DNA of 64,000 nucleotides, from NCBI GenBank assembly GCA_021737645.1, contig JAIPDO010000001.1, forward strand, positions 62,001 through 126,000, in the 5' to 3' direction. This DNA comes from Desulfarculaceae bacterium. GTDB taxonomy: Bacteria; Desulfobacterota; Desulfarculia; Desulfarculales; Desulfarculaceae. Below the pieces are notes generated by a model. The model was not told where the DNA came from. It made no database searches and was given only the letters and a program-made list of their open reading frames with translations. Below are positions 43,007 to 50,677 of the stretch, one piece after another. The position numbers and the translations under genes are program-made. Positions within the stretch are counted from its first letter, which is position 1. Each line of letters starts with the position of its first letter.

Positions 43007-43798
43007 CTACTTGTCCAATCCACCCTTGAAGTCAGCTTTGCGCTTCTCCAGGAAGGCGCCCATGCCCTCCGCTTGGTCGGGGCTGGCAAAGCAGGTGGCG
43101 AAGCATTCAGCCTCCATGGGGATGGCTCTCTCCAGCGGCATGTCGTAGCCGCTGTTGATCAGTTCCTTGATGGCGCGAGTGGAGACCTTGCCCTTTTTGG
43201 CCATGCCCTGGGCGGCCTTCATGGCCGCGGCCATAAGCTCTTCGGCCGGGAACACCCGGTTGACCAGGCCGATGGCCTTGGCCTCTTCGGCGCTGATTAT
43301 GGCTCCGGTGAGGCACAGCTCCTTGGCCCAGTTCCTGCCCACCAGGCGGCTGAGGCGCTGGGTGCCGCCAAAGCCGGGGATGATGCCCAGGTTGATCTCC
43401 GGCTGGCCGAACTTGGCGTTATCCGAGGCGTATATGAAGTCGCAGGCCATGGCGATCTCGCAGCCGCCACCCAGGGCGAATCCGTTTGCCGCGGCTATGA
43501 CCGGCTTGGGAAGCTTCTCGATATTAAACAGCACCTCTTGGCCGGCGCGGGCAAAGGCCCGGCCTTCCAGGGGGCTCATCTTGCTCATGGCCGCGATATC
43601 CGCGCCGGCCACGAAAGCCTTGTCCCCGGCGCCGGTGAGGATCACCGCGCCGATGCTGTCGTCGGCCTTGATGGCCGCCATGGCCTGGTCTATCTCGCCG
43701 ACCACCACCGGGCTCAACGCGTTCATGGCCTTGGGCCGGTTGATGGTGATCACCGCCACCGGGCCGTCGGTCTCAAAAAGTATCGTCTCGTAAGCCAT
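43007..43798 (-). CDS. Enoyl-CoA hydratase
   Basis: 263 aa from the ATG at 43798 (GGAGGATAGGG upstream). Both catalytic glutamates of crotonase are in place: E in QPEINLGIIPGFGGTQRL and E in AKELCLTGAIISAEEA. The oxyanion-hole segments are FVAGADIAAMSKM and GFALGGGCEIAMACDF. It hydrates trans-2-enoyl-CoA to 3-hydroxyacyl-CoA. Unlike the crotonase at 18618 it keeps all classical residues. It sits between the first thiolase and the acyl-CoA dehydrogenase. Confidence 0.93.
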   Translation of the reverse strand: MAYETILFETDGPVAVITINRPKAMNALSPVVVGEIDQAMAAIKADDSIGAVILTGAGDKAFVAGADIAAMSKMSPLEGRAFARAGQEVLFNIEKLPKPVIAAANGFALGGGCEIAMACDFIYASDNAKFGQPEINLGIIPGFGGTQRLSRLVGRNWAKELCLTGAIISAEEAKAIGLVNRVFPAEELMAAAMKAAQGMAKKGKVSTRAIKELINSGYDMPLERAIPMEAECFATCFASPDQAEGMGAFLEKRKADFKGGLDK

Positions 43799-43836
43799 TT
43801 TCCCTATCCTCCAAATCCCCAACCGGAGATGAAATT

Positions 43837-45015
43837 TTAACGCTCAAGCACCAACGCCGCACCTTGACCGCCGCCGATGCACAGGGTGGCCAGGCCCAAC
43901 TTGGAGTCGCGCTTCATCATTTCGTACAGCAAGGTCACCAGGATGCGGCAGCCGGAAGCGCCGATGGGATGGCCCAAGGCGATGGCTCCACCGTTTACGT
44001 TTACGATGTCAGGGTTGAAGCCCAACTCTTTGGTGACCGCCAGGGCCTGGGTGGCGAAGGCCTCGTTGGCCTCGATGAGCTCCAGGTCTTCCACTTTGCC
44101 GTCGTATTTGGCCAAAGCGGCCTTGGTGGCGGCGATGGGGCCGATGCCCATATAGGCCGGGTCCACGCCGCCCCAACCGTAGCTCTTGATGGTGGCCAGG
44201 ACGTTGAGGCCCATCTCCTGGGCGGTCTCCTTGCTGGTCACCAGCACGCAGGCCGCGCCGTCGTTGATGCCCGAGGCGTTGCCCGCGGTCACGGTGCCGT
44301 CTTTCTTAAAGGCGGGGCGCAGCTTGGCCATGGCCTCCATGGTGGCGCCGAAGCGGGGATGCTCATCGGTGTCGGCCACCTTGGGGTCGCCCTTGCGCTG
44401 AGGAATCAATACCGGCACGATCTCGTCCTTGAAACGCCCGGAGGTGATGGCCGCCTCGGCCCGCAGCTGACTGGTAACCGCCAGCTCGTCCTGGTCCTGG
44501 CGGGAGATGTCGAACTTTTCGGCCACGTTCTCGGCGGTGATGCCCATGTGGTAGTTGTTAAAGATGTCCCACAGGCCGTCGCGGATCATGGAGTCAACCA
44601 GCTTGCCGTCGCCCATGCGCAGGCCCCAACGGGCTTTGGAAACGAGGTAGGGGGCGTCGGTCATGTTCTCGGTGCCACCGGCCAGAACCATGCGGCTGTC
44701 TCCGCATTTGACGGCCTGGGCGGCCAGCATCACGCTCTTGAGGCCCGAGGCGCACACCTTGTTGATGGTGAAAGCGTTGGACTCCACGGGCATGCCCGCG
44801 TGCACCTGCACCTGACGGGCCACGTTCTGGCCCAGGCCCGCGCCCAGCACGTTGCCCAGAATGACCTCATCCACCTGGCTGGGGTCCACACCGGCCCGCT
44901 CCATGGTTGCCTTGGCCGCGGTAACGCCCAAGTCCACCGGCGAAACGCCGGTGTACATGCCGCCGAATTTGCCAACCGCTGTCCGAGCCGCGCCTACGAT
45001 AACCGCTTCCGTCAT
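43837..45015 (-). CDS. Acetyl-CoA acetyltransferase (thiolase), copy 1
   Basis: 392 aa. Nucleophile C88 in [15 protein letters not shown], His in [10 protein letters not shown], and the second catalytic Cys C379 in [10 protein letters not shown]. It catalyses thiolytic cleavage or condensation of acetoacetyl-CoA or 3-ketoacyl-CoA. It is preceded on the strand by a second, similarly sized thiolase. Gap to the crotonase gene is 38 bases. Confidence 0.94.
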   Translation of the reverse strand: MTEAVIVGAARTAVGKFGGMYTGVSPVDLGVTAAKATMERAGVDPSQVDEVILGNVLGAGLGQNVARQVQVHAGMPVESNAFTINKVCASGLKSVMLAAQAVKCGDSRMVLAGGTENMTDAPYLVSKARWGLRMGDGKLVDSMIRDGLWDIFNNYHMGITAENVAEKFDISRQDQDELAVTSQLRAEAAITSGRFKDEIVPVLIPQRKGDPKVADTDEHPRFGATMEAMAKLRPAFKKDGTVTAGNASGINDGAACVLVTSKETAQEMGLNVLATIKSYGWGGVDPAYMGIGPIAATKAALAKYDGKVEDLELIEANEAFATQALAVTKELGFNPDIVNVNGGAIALGHPIGASGCRILVTLLYEMMKRDSKLGLATLCIGGGQGAALVLER

Positions 45016-45075
45016 GTCAAACTCCTTGTGTTGCAGCGAAATGCTTATGTAAAACTCTGGCCCGCGAGGGCTTTT

Positions 45076-46254
45076 CTATAAATTATCCACAATCAAACTT
45101 ACCGCCTCGCCGCCGCCCAGGCACAGGCTGGCCATACCGTTGGCCGCGCCCACGTCCTTCATGGCGTAGATCAAGGTGGTGAGGACTCGGGCGCCCGAGG
45201 CCCCGATGGGGTGGCCGATGGATAGGCCACCGCCATAAATGTTGATGCGCTCGGGGTCCAGGCCCAGAGTGCGCTGCACCGCCACCGAGGAGGAGGCAAA
45301 GGCCTCGTTGACCTCCATCAGCTCGATGTCCTTGGGGTCCAGGCCCTGCTTGGCCGCCACCTTGGGGATGGAATATATGGGCGCCACCAAGACGTACTTG
45401 GGGTCTATGCCCGCCGCGCGCTGGGCTCCCACCCGCACCATGGGGTTGATGCCCAACTCCTTGGCCTTGTCCGCGCTCATGACCACCACCGCCGCCGCGC
45501 CGTCGTTGAGGCTGGAGGCGTTGCCCGCGGTCACCGAGCCGTCTTTTTTGAACACGGCCCTAAGAGAGCCCAGCTTGCCCAGGTCCGGTGCCATGAGCCC
45601 CTCATCGCGGGCCACCACCTTGGGGTCGCCCTTGCGCTGGGGGATCTCCACCGGCATTATCTGGCTGTCGAAGCGGCCCTGGTCCGCCGCCTCGAGGCTC
45701 TTGGTGTAGCTGTCAAAAGCAAACTGGTCCTGGTCGGCCCGGCTGATGCCGTATTTTTCGGCGCACAGCTCGGCGCTCATGCCCATGTGGAAGTCGTTGA
45801 TGTGGTCCCACAGGCCGTCGTGCACCATGGAGTCCACCACTTTGCCGTCGCCCATGCGGTACCCGGTGCGGGCCTTGGGCAGCAGGTATGGCGCGTTTGA
45901 CATGCTCTCCATGCCTCCGGCCACCACGATGTCCGCGTCGCCGCAGGCCACCGCCTGGGCGGCCAGCATCACCGCCTTGAGTCCCGAGCCGCACACCTTG
46001 TTCACGGTGATGCAGCCCACCTCAAAAGGAAGCCCCGCCTTGAGCGCCGCCTGGCGGGCCGGGTTTTGCCCCAGACCGGCCGGCAGCACGCAGCCCATGA
46101 TGCACTCGTCCACCTGGGCCCCTTGCAGGCCGGAGCGGGTCATGGCCTCGTTGATGATCTTGGCGCCAAGATCGGTGGCGCTAAGGCTGGACAAACCGCC
46201 CAGATAAGCTCCAACCGCGGTGCGCACCGCACTGGTGATTACTACCTCTCGCAT
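45076..46254 (-). CDS. Acetyl-CoA acetyltransferase (thiolase), copy 2
   Basis: 392 aa, with nucleophile C88 in VNKVCGSGLKAVMLA, His in [11 protein letters not shown] and the second Cys C378 in LCLGGGEAVS. It shares the frame of copy 1 (SGLK, GGMESMSNAPYLL-like segment), but differences are spread along the length, so this is an old paralogue and not a recent duplication. A GGGGAGGGGATTC ribosome site is seen. It leads the degradation run and may differ in chain-length preference from copy 1. Confidence 0.94.
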   Translation of the reverse strand: MREVVITSAVRTAVGAYLGGLSSLSATDLGAKIINEAMTRSGLQGAQVDECIMGCVLPAGLGQNPARQAALKAGLPFEVGCITVNKVCGSGLKAVMLAAQAVACGDADIVVAGGMESMSNAPYLLPKARTGYRMGDGKVVDSMVHDGLWDHINDFHMGMSAELCAEKYGISRADQDQFAFDSYTKSLEAADQGRFDSQIMPVEIPQRKGDPKVVARDEGLMAPDLGKLGSLRAVFKKDGSVTAGNASSLNDGAAAVVVMSADKAKELGINPMVRVGAQRAAGIDPKYVLVAPIYSIPKVAAKQGLDPKDIELMEVNEAFASSSVAVQRTLGLDPERINIYGGGLSIGHPIGASGARVLTTLIYAMKDVGAANGMASLCLGGGEAVSLIVDNL

Positions 46255-46339
46255 GAATCCCCTCCCCGGCTCCGGGTCTCCCCCGGCCGCCGGCGGGCGT
46301 TTTACCGGCCCAGGCTATGAACTCGCCGCCAGTTCCCTC

Positions 46340-46984
46340 TCACTGACGCCGGGTTTTGAATATGGGCGTAGCGATAACCCGGCGAACCCGGGAAAGGGCC
46401 ACCAGGCCCGACTCGCCCAATTTATCCCCGCTTGCTTCCAAAAACAGAAAACCCTCCCGCAGATAAATCTGTTGGGGCTCCACGGTCATGCGCTCTTCAC
46501 CCTGGCCCTGGTCCACCACCAGCACCACCTGCCACTCCCCGGCGATGGCGTCTTCCAGGGCGCTGAGCACCTGGGGGTCGCAACCGAAGCCGTCGGACAC
46601 CACCACCCCGTCCACCGCCTCGGCGAACCAGGGGCGCACCTTGGGAGGCAGCTGGCCCACCAGGGTGCGCAACCCGGTGAGGGCCCCCATGGCCAGGGAA
46701 TAGTCGCTCAGGCGGGTCAGCTCGCGCACCGCCAGGATCAAAGCGAACAACTCGGCAAGGCTAAGGCCGTTGACGTTAAAGGTCAACTCTTTGTCCAGGA
46801 CAAAGCCGCCCCGGCCGCGGGAGTAGTGAAAGCCGAAACCCATGGCCAAAAGCGCGTCGCGGTCCTTGTAGAACTGGCGGCGGGATATCTGCAGCCGGTC
46901 GCACATCCCGTCGGGGTTACGGCGGGGGTGGGCCTTGATGTCGCAGATGATGTCCATGAGCCGGGCCAAACGGCGGCTGTTCAT
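46340..46984 (-). CDS. YafY/WYL-type transcriptional regulator
   Basis: 214 aa. Residues about 5-60 hold an HTH_11/DeoR-like winged helix (LARLMDIICDIKAH, GMCDRLQISRRQFYKDRDAL). The C-terminal part (about 115-205) resembles a WYL sensing domain: WQVVLVVDQ, then MTVEPQQIYLREGFLFLEA, though the exact WYL tripeptide is not seen. It probably regulates the adjoining thiolase, crotonase and dehydrogenase genes, which follow on the same strand. A promoter is predicted at 47013-47041. Confidence 0.82.
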   Translation of the reverse strand: MNSRRLARLMDIICDIKAHPRRNPDGMCDRLQISRRQFYKDRDALLAMGFGFHYSRGRGGFVLDKELTFNVNGLSLAELFALILAVRELTRLSDYSLAMGALTGLRTLVGQLPPKVRPWFAEAVDGVVVSDGFGCDPQVLSALEDAIAGEWQVVLVVDQGQGEERMTVEPQQIYLREGFLFLEASGDKLGESGLVALSRVRRVIATPIFKTRRQ

Positions 46985-47012
46985 GCAATTCCTTTCGCGC
47001 CTGATCCATCTC

Positions 47013-47041
47013 TACATAGCCAAGAACACATAATAAGTCAA
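47013..47041 (-). promoter_or_regulatory. Promoter for the WYL-type regulator
   Basis: Minus-strand TTGACT (47036-47041), 17-base spacer, TATGTA (47013-47018), about 30 bases before the ATG at 46984. Confidence 0.5.
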
Positions 47042-47111
47042 GAAAACGCCGATTGAACATCGCCGCCAAAAATCGCGCCATGGCTCAGGCGGACCCGGCT
47101 TGGCCCTTTCG

Positions 47112-47140
47112 TTGACACCGGCTCCCGGCTGGTCTATAAG
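47112..47140 (+). promoter_or_regulatory. Near-consensus promoter for the UPF0280-mutS run
   Basis: TTGACA (47112-47117), 17-base spacer, TATAAG (47135-47140). The expected transcript start near 47147 argues for the GTG at 47186 as the first gene's start. Confidence 0.8.
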
Positions 47141-47185
47141 CAAAAAGCCGCCTGCTTGGCACCGCGGGCGCTGAAGGTGGTGGTA

Positions 47186-47935
47186 GTGAGCCTTTTTCAA
47201 GAAAGACGATACCGGCTTAAGTGCCGGGGACGCGGGCTGGTTTCGGTTACCGCCAAGGTCAAGGAAACCGACCTGTGGATCACCGCGCACGGGGATCTGA
47301 AGCAGGAGGCGGTGGAGTCCATCCTGCGCCACCGGCGCGGCCTGGAGAAATACGCCAGCCTGCACCCGCAATTTCTCACCTCGCTCAGCCCCCTTGCCCC
47401 GGACCCCTGGGCCCCGCCTCTGGTGCGGGCCATGCTGGCCGCCGGAAACGCGGCGGGCACCGGGCCCATGGCCGCGGTGGCCGGCGCCCTGGCCCAGGCG
47501 GTGGGCATAGACCTCTCTCCCCTGACCGGGGGCGAGGTGATGGTGGAAAATGGGGGGGACCTGTACCTGGAATCCCCCCGGGAGGTGACCGTGGGCCTGG
47601 AGGCGGGCGACTCGCCCATTTCCGGGCGACTGGGCATCAGCATAGCCCCGGAGTCCACTCCCCTGTGCCTGGGCACCAGCTCGGGCACGGTGGGGCACTC
47701 GCTGTCCCTGGGCCGGGCCGACGCGGCCACGGTCAAGGCCGTGGACGGGGCCCTGGCCGATGCGGTGGCCACCGCCCTGGGCAACCGGGTCAAGAGCGCC
47801 GGTGACTTGCAAGATGCCCTGGGCTGGGTGAGCGAAGTGCCCGGCGTGCTGGGGGCGCTGATCGTGGTGGGCCGCAAACTGGCAGCCTGGGGAGACATGG
47901 AATTGGTGCCTTTGGAACAGGGAGGGCAAGGATGA
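47186..47935 (+). CDS. UPF0280 family protein (ApbE-like fold)
   Basis: 249 aa from the GTG at 47186, which has GAAGG 8 bases upstream and lies after the promoter's predicted start; the in-frame TTG at 47156 would be almost leaderless. It starts SLFQERRYRLKCRG and matches UPF0280: MAAVAGALAQAVG, then GGEVMVENGGDLYL, and the late LGTSSGTVGHSLSLGRADAATV. The fold is related to ApbE flavin transferases. Function not established; a role in C1 or flavin metabolism has been suggested for relatives. Its stop overlaps the next gene by 4 bases. Confidence 0.8.
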   Translation: MSLFQERRYRLKCRGRGLVSVTAKVKETDLWITAHGDLKQEAVESILRHRRGLEKYASLHPQFLTSLSPLAPDPWAPPLVRAMLAAGNAAGTGPMAAVAGALAQAVGIDLSPLTGGEVMVENGGDLYLESPREVTVGLEAGDSPISGRLGISIAPESTPLCLGTSSGTVGHSLSLGRADAATVKAVDGALADAVATALGNRVKSAGDLQDALGWVSEVPGVLGALIVVGRKLAAWGDMELVPLEQGGQG

Positions 47936-48408
47936 TACGCATCGGCGTGATCTCCGACACCCATTTGAGCGATTTCGACCAAGGGCTGGCCGACAAGGCG
48001 GCCGAGGCCTTCGCCGGGGTGGATATTATCCTGCACGCCGGGGACCTCACCAGCCTTTTGGTGCTCGATGCCCTTGACGCCCCCGAAGTGCTGGCCGTGG
48101 CCGGCAACATGGACGGCCCCACGGTTCGGGCCAACCTGCCGGACAAGCGTGTGGTAAGCGCCGGAGGCTTTAAAATTGGGCTAATCCACGGCTGGGGCTC
48201 TCCCATGGGCCTGGCCGGGAGAGTGGCCCGGGAATTCAGCGGAGTGGACGCGGTGGTGTTTGGTCATTCTCACCGCCCCACTAACTTGGTCAAAGAGGAT
48301 ATACTATTATTTAACCCAGGTTCCTATGCCAAGGGATTCATGGGAAGCGGTACCTTGGGTATCTTGGAGTTGGACCGCAAGATCACCGGCCGCTTGCTGA
48401 AGTTATAG
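47932..48408 (+). CDS. YfcE/MJ0936-type metallophosphoesterase
   Basis: 158 aa. Metal motifs are in order: IGVISDTHLSDFD (D and H), LHAGDLTS (GD), VAGNMDGP (GN-D), LIHGWGSP (H) and VVFGHSHRP (GHSH). This calcineurin-like phosphoesterase has the length of YfcE/MJ0936, which act on phosphodiesters in vitro. ATG overlaps the UPF0280 stop by 4 bases (ATGA), showing coupling. Natural substrate unknown. Confidence 0.9.
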   Translation: MIRIGVISDTHLSDFDQGLADKAAEAFAGVDIILHAGDLTSLLVLDALDAPEVLAVAGNMDGPTVRANLPDKRVVSAGGFKIGLIHGWGSPMGLAGRVAREFSGVDAVVFGHSHRPTNLVKEDILLFNPGSYAKGFMGSGTLGILELDRKITGRLLKL

Positions 48409-48418
48409 GGAGTTGAAT

Positions 48419-48904
48419 ATGGAAAATCTCTGGGCCCCCTGGCGCATGAGTTATATTCTGGAAGAAGACAAACCCGAGGGCTGCATATTTTGCATGGCCA
48501 CCGACGGCCAGGGGGCTGACGGCCTGGTTTTAGGAGTGGGCCGCCTCAGCCTGGTTATGATGAACAAGTACCCTTACAACAACGGCCATCTTTTGGTGGC
48601 CCCCAAACGGCACCTGCCCAACATGGACGATCTGAGCGGCGAGGAAATGGCCGACCTGCTGTCCACTGTGCGCCTGGCCACTCACGCCCTGAAGAAGGTC
48701 ATGAACCCCGAGGGCTTCAACGTGGGGCTCAACCTGGGCCGGGTGGCCGGGGCGGGCATCGAAGAGCACATGCATTTTCACGTGGTGCCCCGTTGGGGCG
48801 GCGATACCAACTTCATGACTTTATTCGGCGAGGTCAGGGTGATTCCCGAGCACATCCAGGCGACCTACGAAAAGCTCAAACCCTTTTTCGCCGACTTGAA
48901 ATGA
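48419..48904 (+). CDS. HIT-family nucleotide hydrolase/phosphorylase
   Basis: 161 aa from the ATG at 48419 (GGGAG upstream; a TTG 6 bases earlier is possible). The histidine triad reads HMHFHVVPRW near residue 115, with the HIT substrate region NNGHLLVAPKRHLPNM. An N-terminal CxxC (CIFC) is the zinc-type start of the AP4A-phosphorylase-like branch. It should cleave dinucleoside polyphosphates or nucleoside-phosphoramidates. Between the phosphoesterase and lapA in one run. Confidence 0.9.
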   Translation: MENLWAPWRMSYILEEDKPEGCIFCMATDGQGADGLVLGVGRLSLVMMNKYPYNNGHLLVAPKRHLPNMDDLSGEEMADLLSTVRLATHALKKVMNPEGFNVGLNLGRVAGAGIEEHMHFHVVPRWGGDTNFMTLFGEVRVIPEHIQATYEKLKPFFADLK

Positions 48905-48914
48905 AAGGCTGACC

Positions 48915-49373
48915 ATGGGCTATATCAAGGTGATCGTTCTCTCGGCGGTGGTGGCTCTGTCCATCATCTTCATGATTCAAAACATCACCCCCCTGAGCCA
49001 CCCCCTGGGCATCCGACTAAATCTGTTTTTCGTCAACTGGGAATCCACCCCTTACCCCACATATTTGGTTATCCTGCTCGCCTTTTTCGTGGGGCTTTTG
49101 GCGGCCAGCCTGGTGGGCATCAACGAGCGTTGGCGCCTGCGGCGCCAGGTGAAGGCCCAAGTCAAAAAAACCGAGGACCTGCGCAAGGAACTGAGCAGCC
49201 TGCGCAACCTGCCGGTGACCGGAGAACCGATGGTGGCGGGGACGGCTGATCTGCCCGGAGATTCTTTCAGCGCAGGCGAAGTCCCCAACGGGGATGAGTC
49301 ACTCGCCTCCCTGGAAAAGCTGGAGGACGGCCAGGCGGAAAACGGCCAGAGCTCCGGTAAGGACAAGCGTTAA
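48915..49373 (+). CDS. LapA-domain membrane protein
   Basis: 152 aa. Two membrane helices: about 5-22 (VIVLSAVVALSIIFMIQN) and 46-68 (YLVILLAFFVGLLAASLVG). A cytoplasmic basic/coiled coil (ERWRLRRQVKAQVKKTEDLRKEL) and a long acidic tail follow. LapA partners LapB, which controls LpxC turnover and lipopolysaccharide level in E. coli. The LapB gene begins 3 bases after this stop. The tail is longer than in E. coli LapA (102 aa). Confidence 0.85.
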   Translation: MGYIKVIVLSAVVALSIIFMIQNITPLSHPLGIRLNLFFVNWESTPYPTYLVILLAFFVGLLAASLVGINERWRLRRQVKAQVKKTEDLRKELSSLRNLPVTGEPMVAGTADLPGDSFSAGEVPNGDESLASLEKLEDGQAENGQSSGKDKR

Positions 49374-49376
49374 GGC

Positions 49377-50591
49377 ATGGACACCATAATACTCAATTGG
49401 CAGGGTCACACCCTGACTACGGCCGGGCTCTTGGCCGGGGTGATCCTTTTGTTGGTGGGCTGGCTGCTGGGCTGGCTCCTGGCTCGCTCCAGCCGGACCG
49501 GAGAGACGGCGTCGGCCAAGAACAAGGCCCAGGGACGCAGCGCCAGCGATGACGCCTTCATGCGCGGCATCAGCCACCTCATGGCCGATCACACCGACCA
49601 AGCCATCGAGGAGTTCACCAAGGCGGTGACCCTGAACTCCGACACGGTGGAGACCTACGTGGTACTGGGCAATCTTTTCCGGCAAAAGGGCGAGATTGAG
49701 CGGGCGGTGCGCATCCGCCAGTCCATCATCGCCCGGCCCAATCTGGACCTCAAGTCCCACCTCCAGGCGGTGTATGACCTGGGCCTGGACTACAAAAAAG
49801 GCGGCCTGTTCAACCGGGCGGCCGAGGCCTTTGACGAGGTGCTCAAAAAAGACCCCCAACACGTAGAAGCGGCGCGGCAAATCGCCACTCTTTACGAGGA
49901 GATGCGCGACTGGGAGTCCGCTTTCGACGCCCGCAAGCGCCTGGACAAGCTGACCAAGAGCGACAGCCGTCCGGTGCTGGCCCACTACAAGACCGAGCGG
50001 GGCAAGGAACTGATGGCTTCGGGCCAACTGGACCGGGCCGAGGACTCTTTTGGCCAAGCCATAAGCGTGGACAAAAATTGCCTGGACGCCTACCTGCACC
50101 TGGGCGACCTGGAGTTGGCCAGGGGGCGGGCCCGCCGCGCCCTGGGCGTGTGGAAAAAGGCGGTAAAGTTATCGCCTCAGTTCGCCCACCTGGTGATCAA
50201 CCGGGTGAACTCGGCCGAGGAGGAGTTGGGGAGCAAGGCGGCGGATGGCTTCTATGCCGAGATTGATCCGGAAACTGCCGAGGTGCCCACCCTCATGTCC
50301 CTGGCCCAGCACTACAGCCAGCACGACGAGAACCAAAAAGCCTTGGAAATTCTGGACAAGGCTGTCAATCGCGCCCCGCATCTGCTGGACGTGCACCGCA
50401 TGCGCGGGCAAGTGCTCTTAAAGGACGGCGACCGGGGACGGGCCCTGGATGCTTATGGCGAGTTGCTGTCGGAGATCGAGGGTGACTGGGCCCGCTACCA
50501 GTGCGGCCAGTGCGGCTTCGTGTCCCATCAGCTCACCTGGAAATGCCCGCGCTGCCATCAGTGGGACAGCATGTTCCCCAGGGCACGCTAG
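49377..50591 (+). CDS. lapB: Lipopolysaccharide assembly protein LapB (YciM)
   Basis: 404 aa. An N-terminal membrane helix (about 17-37) is followed by many TPR units (for example TDQAIEEFTKAVTLNSDTVETYVVLGNLFRQKG, here split at about 60-92). A C-terminal rubredoxin-like zinc/iron site is formed by two CxxC pairs (YQCGQCGFVS and WKCPRCHQW), all characteristic of LapB. In E. coli it directs FtsH to degrade LpxC. Follows lapA by 3 bases. mutS begins 87 bases later. Confidence 0.93.
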   Translation: MDTIILNWQGHTLTTAGLLAGVILLLVGWLLGWLLARSSRTGETASAKNKAQGRSASDDAFMRGISHLMADHTDQAIEEFTKAVTLNSDTVETYVVLGNLFRQKGEIERAVRIRQSIIARPNLDLKSHLQAVYDLGLDYKKGGLFNRAAEAFDEVLKKDPQHVEAARQIATLYEEMRDWESAFDARKRLDKLTKSDSRPVLAHYKTERGKELMASGQLDRAEDSFGQAISVDKNCLDAYLHLGDLELARGRARRALGVWKKAVKLSPQFAHLVINRVNSAEEELGSKAADGFYAEIDPETAEVPTLMSLAQHYSQHDENQKALEILDKAVNRAPHLLDVHRMRGQVLLKDGDRGRALDAYGELLSEIEGDWARYQCGQCGFVSHQLTWKCPRCHQWDSMFPRAR

Positions 50592-50677
50592 GGCCTTCTG
50601 GCAGTTGGATGGCTTTTCTGCTATGTTAAACGGGAGTTTGGACGACTAAACCCCAAGGGAGTGGTTCCCCGCCAACC

